Shown: positions 1 to 6,556, counted from the stretch's first letter. The stretch is DNA of 9,248 bases from Betaproteobacteria bacterium (GCA_947448675.1 CANFOR010000108.1:1-9248), one strand, 5' to 3'. Made by a program: numbers and translations. Notes: generated by a model not told the origin, from the sequence alone.

Positions 1-45
1 GCATTTATGCTGCGCAAGCAAGTTGCACAGGAAAACGCCAAGTAA
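1..45 (+). CDS. Possible C-terminal tail of a plus-strand gene, truncated by the window edge
   Basis: Reading from base 1, frame 1 is open and gives a 14-residue tail, AFMLRKQVAQENAK, ending at a TAA stop at 43-45. The composition (basic and acidic residues, Gln, Ala) resembles the end of an amphipathic helix. The stop is followed 12 bases later by an inverted repeat with a T-rich right flank on this strand, as expected at the end of a gene. No family can be assigned from 14 residues, and an open frame this short can occur by chance. It would converge with the tRNA-Phe gene and share its terminator. This is an inference; the only support is the open frame, the stop and the terminator placement. 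Confidence 0.35.
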   Translation, partial: AFMLRKQVAQENAK

Positions 46-57
46 AACTGCACCCAG

Positions 58-95
58 AAAAAAGCCCCTGTTCGCTAGTGCGTACTGGGGCTTTT
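58..95 (-). terminator. Rho-independent terminator after tRNA-Phe, possibly bidirectional
   Basis: A perfect 9-bp inverted repeat (AAAAGCCCC at 60-68, GGGGCTTTT at 87-95) encloses an 18-base loop. On the minus strand the stem is followed by a run of T (complement of A58-A63), which fits an intrinsic terminator about 5 bases after the CCA end of tRNA-Phe. On the plus strand the same stem ends in CTTTTGTATTT, so it could also stop transcription of the gene that appears to end at base 45. The loop is longer than usual, but the G/C core and the U tract are typical. Confidence 0.8.
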
Positions 96-100
96 GTATT

Positions 101-176
101 TGGTGGCCTGGGGCGGAATCGAACCACCGACACAAGGATTTTCAATCCTCTGCTCTACCGACTGAGCTACCGGGCC
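101..176 (-). tRNA. tRNA-Phe (anticodon GAA), with an acceptor-stem C-A mismatch
   Basis: The 76-nt minus-strand sequence folds as a canonical tRNA with encoded CCA (101-103). The parts are: acceptor 5' GGCCCGG, D stem GCTC/GAGC, anticodon stem GAGGA/TCCTT with loop TTGAAAA, variable GTGTC, T stem GGTGG/CCGCC with loop TTCGATT, acceptor 3' CCAGGCC, discriminator A and CCA. The anticodon GAA is at 143-141, so it decodes UUC/UUU as phenylalanine. One position is unusual: C5 (base 172) faces A68 (base 109) in the acceptor stem, while the other six acceptor pairs are Watson-Crick. The gene starts 38 bases after the ntrX-like stop codon, probably from its own promoter, and could also be read by read-through from the upstream operon. 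Identity is certain from the anticodon and all conserved positions. Confidence 0.97.
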
Positions 177-207
177 ATTTTCAACTGTTTGAAGAGCGAA
201 GCCTTAG

Positions 208-216
208 ATTATATCA
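208..216 (-). promoter_or_regulatory. Extended -10 promoter of tRNA-Phe, overlapping the ntrX stop codon
   Basis: The minus strand reads TGATATAAT: a perfect TATAAT (213-208) directly preceded by TGA (216-214), which gives the TGn element of an extended -10. The TGA is also the stop codon of the ntrX-like gene. Transcription would start near base 201, leaving a leader of about 25 nt before tRNA position 1 (base 176), which is a normal length for RNase P-processed tRNA precursors. No good -35 hexamer is visible 16-18 bases upstream (the region reads GCGGAAA), which is tolerated by extended -10 promoters. Start-site mapping would confirm it. Confidence 0.65.
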
Positions 217-903
217 AGCTCCTGAGCGTTTTCCGCGTGTGAGGTCCACGCCGAGTTGTTTGAGCTTGCGGTACAGGTGGGTGCGCTCTAGCCCCGTCTT
301 CTCGGCCACACGGGTCATCGAGCCGCCTTCTTTTGCCAGGTGGTATTCAAAATAGGCTTTTTCAAACTCGTCGCGTGCATCGCGCAGGGGTTTGTCCAAG
401 CCAAAAGCTTGGTTGGCTTGCGGCCCCATATCGACCACGGCAGGCAATGATTGCCCGCCCATCATGGCTGACTCTACGGTCAGCTCTGGCGGCTTGGCCA
501 TGCTGCCGGGCACTACGGGCCTGCGTGGCGGCTCTGCAGGGGTTTTGCTCAAGGCTTGTTCTACGGCTTTGAGCAGTTTTTGCAGAGTAATGGGTTTTTC
601 TAAGAACGACTGAGCACCAATTTTGGTAGCCTCAACGGCCGTGTCGATGGTGGCGTGGCCACTCATCATGATGACGGGCATGTTGAGCAAGCCGGTGGCC
701 GACCATTCTTTGAGCAGGCTCACGCCGTCGGTGTCGGGCATCCAAATGTCGAGCAAGACCAAGTCGGGCCGAGCAGTGCTGCGTGCGGCGCGGGCTTGCG
801 CTGCGTTTTCTGCCAGTTCAACGTTATGCCCCTCGTCGTTGAGGATTTCAGACAGCAGGTCGCGTATGCCCAGCTCGTCATCGACCACCAATATGTTTGC
901 CAT
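214..903 (-). CDS. ntrX: NtrX-like response regulator, short form (receiver + Fis-type HTH, no AAA+ domain)
   Basis: This 229-residue cytoplasmic regulator should be the phosphorylation partner of the NtrY kinase encoded just upstream. Residues 1-120 are a receiver domain: acidic pair D8/D9, phosphoacceptor D52 in LLDIWMPDTDG, the switch Ser81 in MMSGHA and Lys103 in EKP. A proline-rich linker (about 121-170) leads to a Fis-type DNA-binding helix-turn-helix (about 175-222), with the ending AEKTGLERTHLYRKLKQLG typical of NtrX. Canonical NtrX is roughly twice this length because a sigma-54-interacting AAA+ domain lies between these parts; here none is present (no Walker A, no GAFTGA). It probably binds DNA as a simple activator or repressor rather than driving sigma-54 promoters. 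The ATG follows the ntrY stop by 10 bases with a weak GGA five bases upstream. Its regulon cannot be read from the sequence. Confidence 0.9.
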   Translation of the reverse strand: MANILVVDDELGIRDLLSEILNDEGHNVELAENAAQARAARSTARPDLVLLDIWMPDTDGVSLLKEWSATGLLNMPVIMMSGHATIDTAVEATKIGAQSFLEKPITLQKLLKAVEQALSKTPAEPPRRPVVPGSMAKPPELTVESAMMGGQSLPAVVDMGPQANQAFGLDKPLRDARDEFEKAYFEYHLAKEGGSMTRVAEKTGLERTHLYRKLKQLGVDLTRGKRSGA

Positions 904-913
904 GCGTATCCGT

Positions 914-3253
914 TCAGCTTACTTGTTGCGTTTGTGCCACTGCTGCGAATGATAACGACACTTGGGCCCCTTGGACGCGTCCGTCCAAAATTCGGTTCGA
1001 GATGTCGATGCGGGCGGCGTGTTCGTCGGCAATCTTTTTCACCACAGCCAAACCCAAGCCGGTGCCCTTAGGCTTGGTGGTGACATAGGGTTCGAAGGCA
1101 CGCTTCAAAATATTTTCAGCAAAACCGGGGCCGCTGTCGCTGACGATCAGGCGCACCCGGCGCGAGCTAGCCACCCACTGGGTGCGAATGCGCACCTGGG
1201 GTGGCCGCAGCACCGCGCCCTCACTCAGGGGCACGAGCAAGCAAGCGTCTTGCGCGTTTTGCAGCAGGTTGTGTATGACTTGGCGTATTTGCTGGGCGTC
1301 GCCCAAGATCGGCGGGCACAAAGGGTCGAGCTCGCTGCTCACTGGCACCACGGCGTTTTCAGGCGCGTACAGGGCAAGCAAATCTGTCACTAAGAGATTG
1401 AGTTGCAAGGGTGACAACTTCGCTGCGGGTAGGCGGGCGTAGTCGCGGAACTCATTCACCAAGCGTTTCATCGCGTCAACCTGGTCAACAATGGTTTTGA
1501 CCGATTTGGTGAGTATGGCCTGGTCGGCATCCTGCAGTTTGCCGTCGAGCTTCATCTCTAGGCGTTCGGCGGAGAGTTGAATCGGCGTGAGCGGGTTTTT
1601 GATTTCATGGGCCAAGCGGCGCGCCACCTCGCCCCAGGCCTGGGCCCGCTGCGCTGACACCACGCCGGAGATGTCGTCAAACACCAAAAGCCTGCTAGCG
1701 TCCGGCAGGACTGCGCCGCGCGCTATTAAATTTATAGTATTTGAGGTGTCGCTTTGCATTGAACCCAAAGGTGCAGCATGCAGATCGAAGGCCTGCTGCC
1801 AATGGTCCAGGCCATGCAAGGCGCGTTCACCGGCAAAGGTGTCGAACTGCTGTTGCACGCCGCGTGCGAAGTCTTGCAGACCCGGCACAGCCTCTAGGTA
1901 CTGGCCTTGCATGGCCACCAGGGGTGCGCGCAGCACGCGCGAGGCGCCGGGGTTGGACTGCAACATGCGGCCCTTTGCGTCGAGCACCATCACGCCAGTG
2001 GTCAGGTTGTCCAAAATAGTTTGCAGATTGGCACGGGCTGCATCGAGCTGCACCATACTGTACTGCGCGGTGCTGCGGGCGTCGGCCAGTTGTTGGGTCA
2101 TCTCGGCAAAAGAGCGCGTCAGGCCGCCCAGTTCGTCGCGGGTTTTCAAGGCGGCTTTGGGGCGCAAATCGCCTGCGGCCACTTGGCGCACGCCGTCGGC
2201 CAATACCAGTAATGGCCGGGCCAATTGGTTGCCCAAAATCACGGCCAATAGAACCGCGCTGAAAATGGCCAAAAACAAACTCAGGGTGAGCGTGCCAATG
2301 TACATTTTGCGCAGGCCGTTGCGCGCCAGCGCCCGTTCTTGGTATTCGCGGTTGGCCTCTTGCACAGCAATCGCGTTGGCGACCAGTGCGGGTGGCAGCG
2401 CCTGGCTGACTTGCAAGATGCGCGGCTCGGTGTTGAGCCCATAGCCGGTGGCCGGTACGTAGGCCAGCACCCGTATGCGCGCGGCAGGTGCAGTGGCTCC
2501 ATTGGCCTGTGCGGCGTCGTCTAGGCCATCGATTTGCGTGATGCTGCGCTGTCCACGCAAACTGCGCAGCTGCTGGGCGCTGGGCCGCTCCGGGCTGAGC
2601 GCAAAACGCGACTCGCCCGCGCTGCCCAATTGCTGGCCGGTGATGCTCCACAAAATAATGTCGTTAGCCGATAGTTGCTCGCGCAGGCGATCCAATCCCA
2701 AAGCTGCGCTGCTCTCGGGTACTGTGGCCAATTGGGCTGCAGCAGCGCGGGTTTTGCTGCTCAAGTCGGAGCTGAGCGCGTCTAGCGCGCTGCGCCCCAG
2801 GCTCAGGCCAGCGTCCAATGCGCCTTCCACTTTGACGTCAAACCAGGTTTCGATCGAACGCGACACAAATTGGTAAGACACCACGTAAATCATCAAGCCC
2901 GGCGCAAAGCCTACCAGCGCAAAAATGGCTGCTAATTTCACCAACAATCGGCTGCCAAAACGCCCTTGGCGCAGGCGTTTGAGAAGGCGCACGGCGATCC
3001 AGCCAATCGCCAGCAACAAGAAACTGGCCACGGCCACGTTGACGATGAAGAGGCGCGAATAATTGCGCTCGTAGAGTTGCTGGTTGTTGGTGGCTTGCGT
3101 TAACAAAAGCAAGAGCACCAGGCCGATCAGCAAGATAAAGACCGCACCGATATTGATGGCCCAGCGCAAGCTGCGCGAGCTGGGCGGGGGCCGACCCGTA
3201 CCGAAAGTGGAGGCCCCCATTTCGGAATAAGGCCCTTGCCGGTCGGACTTCAT
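914..3253 (-). CDS. ntrY: NtrY-type membrane sensor histidine kinase
   Basis: This 779-residue inner-membrane kinase autophosphorylates on His and passes the phosphate to the adjacent NtrX-like regulator. Hydrophobic segments lie near residues 32-53, 67-91 and 104-128. A periplasmic domain of about 185 residues follows, then a fourth segment (316-341), a HAMP linker (about 342-395) and a PAS-like domain (about 400-530). The HisKA box has the phospho-accepting H549 in RRLAHEIKNPLTP. The ATPase domain has an N box (N666 in HNLLQNAQDA), G1 DSGPGF (706-711) and G2 KGTGLGL (729-735). All catalytic motifs are intact. The start codon overlaps the stop of the DUF4390 gene (ATGA), supporting translational coupling. 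Family members in alphaproteobacteria act in nitrogen, redox and envelope responses; the signal here is unknown. Residues 504-511 are encoded by an AT-rich repeat element shared with rsmB. Confidence 0.93.
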   Translation of the reverse strand: MKSDRQGPYSEMGASTFGTGRPPPSSRSLRWAINIGAVFILLIGLVLLLLLTQATNNQQLYERNYSRLFIVNVAVASFLLLAIGWIAVRLLKRLRQGRFGSRLLVKLAAIFALVGFAPGLMIYVVSYQFVSRSIETWFDVKVEGALDAGLSLGRSALDALSSDLSSKTRAAAAQLATVPESSAALGLDRLREQLSANDIILWSITGQQLGSAGESRFALSPERPSAQQLRSLRGQRSITQIDGLDDAAQANGATAPAARIRVLAYVPATGYGLNTEPRILQVSQALPPALVANAIAVQEANREYQERALARNGLRKMYIGTLTLSLFLAIFSAVLLAVILGNQLARPLLVLADGVRQVAAGDLRPKAALKTRDELGGLTRSFAEMTQQLADARSTAQYSMVQLDAARANLQTILDNLTTGVMVLDAKGRMLQSNPGASRVLRAPLVAMQGQYLEAVPGLQDFARGVQQQFDTFAGERALHGLDHWQQAFDLHAAPLGSMQSDTSNTINLIARGAVLPDASRLLVFDDISGVVSAQRAQAWGEVARRLAHEIKNPLTPIQLSAERLEMKLDGKLQDADQAILTKSVKTIVDQVDAMKRLVNEFRDYARLPAAKLSPLQLNLLVTDLLALYAPENAVVPVSSELDPLCPPILGDAQQIRQVIHNLLQNAQDACLLVPLSEGAVLRPPQVRIRTQWVASSRRVRLIVSDSGPGFAENILKRAFEPYVTTKPKGTGLGLAVVKKIADEHAARIDISNRILDGRVQGAQVSLSFAAVAQTQQVS
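1722..1743 (-). repeat. AT-rich imperfect palindrome inside ntrY (copy 2 of a dispersed 22-bp element)
   Basis: On the minus strand this segment contains ACTATAAATTTAATAGC preceded by CAAAT. It matches the plus-strand segment at 4594-4615 in 18 of 22 positions. The 17-base core is an imperfect palindrome with 6 of 8 position pairs complementary. It is a conspicuous AT island in a GC-rich gene and uses ATA and TTA codons, which are generally rare in such genomes. It encodes NtrY residues around TINLIA, in the last part of the PAS-like region just before the His box. The palindromic arms and the second copy argue against chance, but two copies alone do not prove a repeat family. Confidence 0.55.
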
Positions 3254-3846
3254 TTGTGCAACTCAGTGCCCAGGCGCTGGCGGCGGCTCACCGCAATGGT
3301 CCATTCGCTTTGGCCAACCGCGCCAATTTGAAAAGGCCGGGGCAATTGGCCCAGGTCAAGGCGAAAGCGAAACTCGACGCTGTAGTTGGCGTCAGGCTCC
3401 AACTCATTGGCATCGGCGATCTTCCAGCGCGACATGCGCTGCAGGGCCGACAAAGCATCGGACAGACTGTCAAAATATTGCCCCAGGGTCAAGCCCAGGC
3501 CGGTATTGTTATTGGCGGCAGGGCCTACGCTCAAGCGCCAACGCCGTGTTAAGGGCTGAAAGGCCAAGCGCAGGTTGCGGCTGGCGTGGCTGGTTTTGCG
3601 GTCGATCCAGTACCAACGCTCGCGCACCAAGTCGGCCTCGACCAAAAACACCATGGGAATGCCTTTTTGCAAAGCATCTTCCACCACCTGGGGCAGGTCA
3701 AAGCGCACACTGGTGCTGAGGTAAATGCCGTCGTCGTTGCGCTCGATCTGCAGTGCCGCCAGCTCTGGCATGACCGATTGGGCCCAGAGCACAGGCGTCA
3801 TCAAGCACAGCGCCAGCACGACCCACAGCCGGGTCAGCAGGGTCAT
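3250..3846 (-). CDS. DUF4390-family secreted protein
   Basis: This is a 198-residue protein of unknown function, recognised as DUF4390-like by its sequence and its position between rsmB and ntrY, which is usual in Burkholderiales. Residues 1-22 form a Sec signal peptide (a basic Arg, then a hydrophobic core, then LWA before Gln23), so the mature protein should be periplasmic or envelope-associated. The mature part is rich in beta-strand-like and Trp/Arg segments (RERWYWIDRKT at 76-86, TRRWRLSVG at 100-108) and has no Cys or enzyme motif. The frame is open to an ATG at 3921, but the ATG at 3846 is preferred because it places the signal peptide at the N-terminus and lies 16 bases after the rsmB stop; the longer version would run 59 bases into rsmB. 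Its stop overlaps the ntrY start. An accessory role in NtrY sensing is possible but unproven. Confidence 0.85.
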   Translation of the reverse strand: MTLLTRLWVVLALCLMTPVLWAQSVMPELAALQIERNDDGIYLSTSVRFDLPQVVEDALQKGIPMVFLVEADLVRERWYWIDRKTSHASRNLRLAFQPLTRRWRLSVGPAANNNTGLGLTLGQYFDSLSDALSALQRMSRWKIADANELEPDANYSVEFRFRLDLGQLPRPFQIGAVGQSEWTIAVSRRQRLGTELHK

Positions 3847-3862
3847 CACAGTGCGCAGCACG

Positions 3863-5275
3863 CTAGGCGATTCGCTTTTCCAGCAGGGCGTAAAAAAATC
3901 CATCTTGGTCACACTGCCCATTGTCTGGCAGCTCGGGGCTTAGCGCCCCGCTTTGGGGCAGCAAATGGCCTGGTGAGGGCAGCAAAAGCGCTTGGGTGTT
4001 GTGCGCAAGAAACGTTTGCACCTGCTGCTCGCCCTCACTCCTGAAAACAGAGCAGGTGCAATATAGCAAACGCCCGCCAGGGGCGAGCAAGGGCCACAGG
4101 GCGGCCAACAAGCGCGCTTGCACCGCCGCCAGTTGCTCAACGTCGCTCGCACGACGCAACCAACGTACGTCGGGGTGGCGGCGCACGATGCCAGAGGCCG
4201 TGCAAGGCGCGTCGAGCAGGATGGCATCGAACAACTGGCTTTGGCACTGGCTGGACCACCAAGCTGCGGGCTGGGCCGCATCGGCCACCAACACGCCGGC
4301 CTGTAGCCCTAAGCGGGCCAGGTTTTCATGGATGCGCTGGCAGCGCTCGGGGTCGATGTCTAAGGCCGTCACTTGGCAATCGGCCAGTTCCAGCAAGTGC
4401 GCCGTTTTGCCACCGGGCGCTGCACAGGCGTCCAAAATGCGCAAGGGCTGCGCCCCATGCGCCAAGCCTTGCAGCAACAGCGGTGCGGCCTTTTGCGCAG
4501 CGGCATCTTGCACCGAAAAATGCCCTTGCGCATAGCCCGGCAGCTGGGTAACCGCGGCGGCATGCTGCAGTTGCAGGGCCTGGGGTGGCGCTGCAAATGC
4601 TACTAAATTAATAGCTTCTAACGCGCTCTGGTATTGCGTTAGCGAGGTTTTTCTGGGGTTGATGCGTAGCATCAGAGGGGCTTTGGCATTGTTGGCGGCA
4701 AGGATGCTTTGCCACTGCTGCGGGTGGTCTTGCTGCAGGCGCTGAATCCACCACAGCGGGTGGTTCCACTGCGCCACGAGGTCTTTGGCCAAGCCTGCAT
4801 GCAGGGCTTGGCGCTCGCGCAAATAACGGCGTAGGCAGGCGTTGATGAAAGCCGCTTGGCGCAGGGTGCTGCTATGGCGTTTGCCCGCTTCTACGGCTTG
4901 GTCTACCAAGGTGTGCGCTTCGTAGGCGACCGCTTCGTCGCCACTGGCACACGCCAGGGCCAAGACCACGCACAAGAGCGCGTCGACTGCGGGCGGTGGC
5001 GCCTTGTGTGCCAAGCTGCGCCGCAGCGACTCGGCGGTACCCAAATGGCGCAACACGGCAAATGACAAAGCCTGGATACCAGGACGCAGTTGCGGCGCAA
5101 TGCTTTGCAAAGCGGGAGTGAGCGAACGCCCACCGCGCACCTGGGTCAGCACCGCTGCTGTGGCTTGCAATTGTTGCCAAAGTGGGGGCGATTGCATTGG
5201 CGATGCGGGCATTGCTTGCGCGGCTTGCGACAGCTTGGGCTGCCGCGCCTGACCTTTGGTGAGGCCTGGCTTCAT
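3863..5275 (-). CDS. rsmB: 16S rRNA (cytosine(967)-C(5))-methyltransferase RsmB
   Basis: This cytoplasmic enzyme methylates C967 of 16S rRNA using S-adenosylmethionine. The 470-residue protein has a short Gln/Pro-rich extension (1-30), a NusB-like RNA-binding domain (about 33-165) and a Rossmann methyltransferase domain (about 195-470). Visible motifs are the SAM loop DACAAPGGKT (282-291), the acidic ribose-binding region LDIDPE (305-310), LDAPCTASG (354-362) with Cys358, and YCTCSVFRSEG (405-415), where Cys408 is the expected nucleophile. Both family cysteines are present, so the enzyme should be active. The ATG overlaps the stop of the flavoprotein gene as ATGA, which decides this start over later Met codons. 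Residues 221-226 (AINLVA) come from an AT-rich palindromic element also found in ntrY. Confidence 0.95.
   Translation of the reverse strand: MKPGLTKGQARQPKLSQAAQAMPASPMQSPPLWQQLQATAAVLTQVRGGRSLTPALQSIAPQLRPGIQALSFAVLRHLGTAESLRRSLAHKAPPPAVDALLCVVLALACASGDEAVAYEAHTLVDQAVEAGKRHSSTLRQAAFINACLRRYLRERQALHAGLAKDLVAQWNHPLWWIQRLQQDHPQQWQSILAANNAKAPLMLRINPRKTSLTQYQSALEAINLVAFAAPPQALQLQHAAAVTQLPGYAQGHFSVQDAAAQKAAPLLLQGLAHGAQPLRILDACAAPGGKTAHLLELADCQVTALDIDPERCQRIHENLARLGLQAGVLVADAAQPAAWWSSQCQSQLFDAILLDAPCTASGIVRRHPDVRWLRRASDVEQLAAVQARLLAALWPLLAPGGRLLYCTCSVFRSEGEQQVQTFLAHNTQALLLPSPGHLLPQSGALSPELPDNGQCDQDGFFYALLEKRIA
4594..4615 (+). repeat. AT-rich imperfect palindrome inside rsmB (copy 1 of a dispersed 22-bp element)
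   Basis: The plus strand reads CAAAT followed by GCTACTAAATTAATAGC. The 17-base core is an imperfect palindrome with 7 of 8 position pairs complementary. It matches 1722-1743 (read on the minus strand) at 18 of 22 positions. On the rsmB coding strand it reads GCT ATT AAT TTA GTA GCA, giving residues 221-226 (AINLVA), located between an NPRKTS segment and the PGY motif region, where RsmB proteins are usually variable. The TTA and GTA codons and the AT content contrast with flanking GC-rich codons. It looks like a small inserted or maintained element rather than ordinary coding drift. Confidence 0.55.
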
Positions 5276-6549
5276 GCGAGGCTATCGGCCCAGATATTGC
5301 GCGCCCAATTGAATGCGTAAACGCCTTCGAGCTCGCTGGGAGCCAGGCTCAAACCACCCGAGCCTGGCACGGTTTTATAGGTTTTGTCTTGCGCCACATA
5401 GGTGTGCACACTGGCCACATGGATGGAGCTGCGGTTGTCGACAAAGCTGTAGCAGGTGTTGACCAGCATCGGCTCGGGGTTGATGTCCCAGCCCGCTAGC
5501 TGCGCCACGATCGCCGCTGCCGCCACCTTGGCCTGCCCATTGGCCATATGCCCGCTCTTGGGCATGGCGGGCGCGGCTAGCACCGAGTCGCCGATGACAA
5601 ACACGTCGGGCGCTACGCTGGACTCAAAGCTTTGGTAATGCACGCCGCACCAACGCTTATTGGCCTGGTTGTTCAAACCCGCTTGCACGGCAATGGCTCC
5701 GGCGCGCATGCTGGGCAGGGCATTGATGACGTCGGCCTTAACGTCGTCTTGCACGTCAAACTTCAGCAGCCCGGCCTTGCCATCAACAGCCACCACGCGG
5801 TGTTGGTAGCGGTATTCGATCATGCCGGGATATTGCTCAGCCCAGACTTTTTTGAAAAGCGCGCCTTTGGAAGTGACGTCGGGGTTGGCGTCCACAATCA
5901 GCACCTTGCTGCGCGGTTTGGCCTGCTTGAAGTACCAGGCCACTTGGCAGGCCCGCTCGTAGGGCCCCGGCGGGCAGCGGTAAGGCACTTCGGGAATGCT
6001 GATGGCGAATACACCCCCGTCGGGCATGGCCTCTAGCTGCTTGCGCAGGGCCAGGGTTTCGGGGCCCGCCTTCCAAGCCTGCAAAATTTGGCCACTGCGC
6101 TGTGCGCTGGCCAACCCCTCAATGCTGTCCATGCGCAGCTCAACACCGGGTGAGACCACCAGTTTGTCGTAGGTCAAAACGCTACCGTCGGCCAGCGTGA
6201 CGCGCTTTTTGCTGCTGTCAATGGCGGTGGCCATGCCCTGCAGCACCCGCACGCCATGTTTTTTGTTTAATGCCTCGTAAGAGATGCTGATGTCGCTCAT
6301 TTTCTTGCTACCACCCAGCACCAAGTTCGATAGCGGGCAAGATACAAAAGCGGCATCAGGCTCGACCAAGCTGACGTCTACGCTGTAGTTCGACAGGAGC
6401 CGCACATACTTGGCGGCAGTTGCCCCGCCGTAGCCACCCCCAATCACCACAACCTGTGGCTTGGCGCGGCCCAGCAGGCCCGCGCAGGCAGTAAGCGAGA
6501 GGCTGCCCAGCAAGCTGCTGGCGTGTAGAAATGTGCGGCGTTGCAGCAT
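5272..6549 (-). CDS. fccB: Flavocytochrome c sulfide dehydrogenase flavoprotein subunit (FccB/SoxF-like)
   Basis: This 425-residue exported flavoprotein should oxidise sulfide or a related sulfur compound and pass electrons to the cytochrome encoded just upstream. It has an FAD dinucleotide-binding loop GGGYGG (37-42), Cys71 in VSCPLSN at the position of the covalent-FAD cysteine in Allochromatium FccB, RCPPGPYERA (191-200) with redox Cys192, the second FAD motif VIGDS (318-322), and NTCYSF (364-369) with redox Cys366. The C-terminal FCSD flavin-binding domain is complete, ending FNWARNIWADSLA. The N-terminus MLQRRTFLHA carries a twin-arginine motif, and LTAC (19-22) fits a lipobox, so it may be a Tat-exported lipoprotein. 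The frame opens earlier, at 6609, but the ATG at 6549 is chosen because it puts the signal peptide first and follows the cytochrome stop by 7 bases. The substrate is inferred from the family. Confidence 0.87.
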   Translation of the reverse strand: MLQRRTFLHASSLLGSLSLTACAGLLGRAKPQVVVIGGGYGGATAAKYVRLLSNYSVDVSLVEPDAAFVSCPLSNLVLGGSKKMSDISISYEALNKKHGVRVLQGMATAIDSSKKRVTLADGSVLTYDKLVVSPGVELRMDSIEGLASAQRSGQILQAWKAGPETLALRKQLEAMPDGGVFAISIPEVPYRCPPGPYERACQVAWYFKQAKPRSKVLIVDANPDVTSKGALFKKVWAEQYPGMIEYRYQHRVVAVDGKAGLLKFDVQDDVKADVINALPSMRAGAIAVQAGLNNQANKRWCGVHYQSFESSVAPDVFVIGDSVLAAPAMPKSGHMANGQAKVAAAAIVAQLAGWDINPEPMLVNTCYSFVDNRSSIHVASVHTYVAQDKTYKTVPGSGGLSLAPSELEGVYAFNWARNIWADSLA

Positions 6550-6556
6550 GTGAAAG

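Noticed and set aside
197..225. AT stretch near the ntrX end as a copy of the palindromic element
   Set aside because: It shows only short similarity and no palindromic arms; it is better explained as the tRNA-Phe -10 region plus ntrX codons.
1587..2444. Long plus-strand open frame (285 codons) opposite ntrY
   Set aside because: It is antisense to the well-supported ntrY kinase, has a low-complexity Arg/Ser/Ala-rich translation with no domain, and is typical of GC-rich shadow frames.
1827..2651. Minus-strand frame of 274 codons inside ntrY
   Set aside because: It lies in a different frame from the NtrY protein, has an Arg/Ala/Gly-rich translation without motifs, and NtrY itself is intact across the region.
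3847..3921. Longer N-terminus for the DUF4390 protein (ATG at 3921)
   Set aside because: It would overlap rsmB by 59 bases and place 25 non-signal residues before a good signal peptide; the ATG at 3846 fits better.
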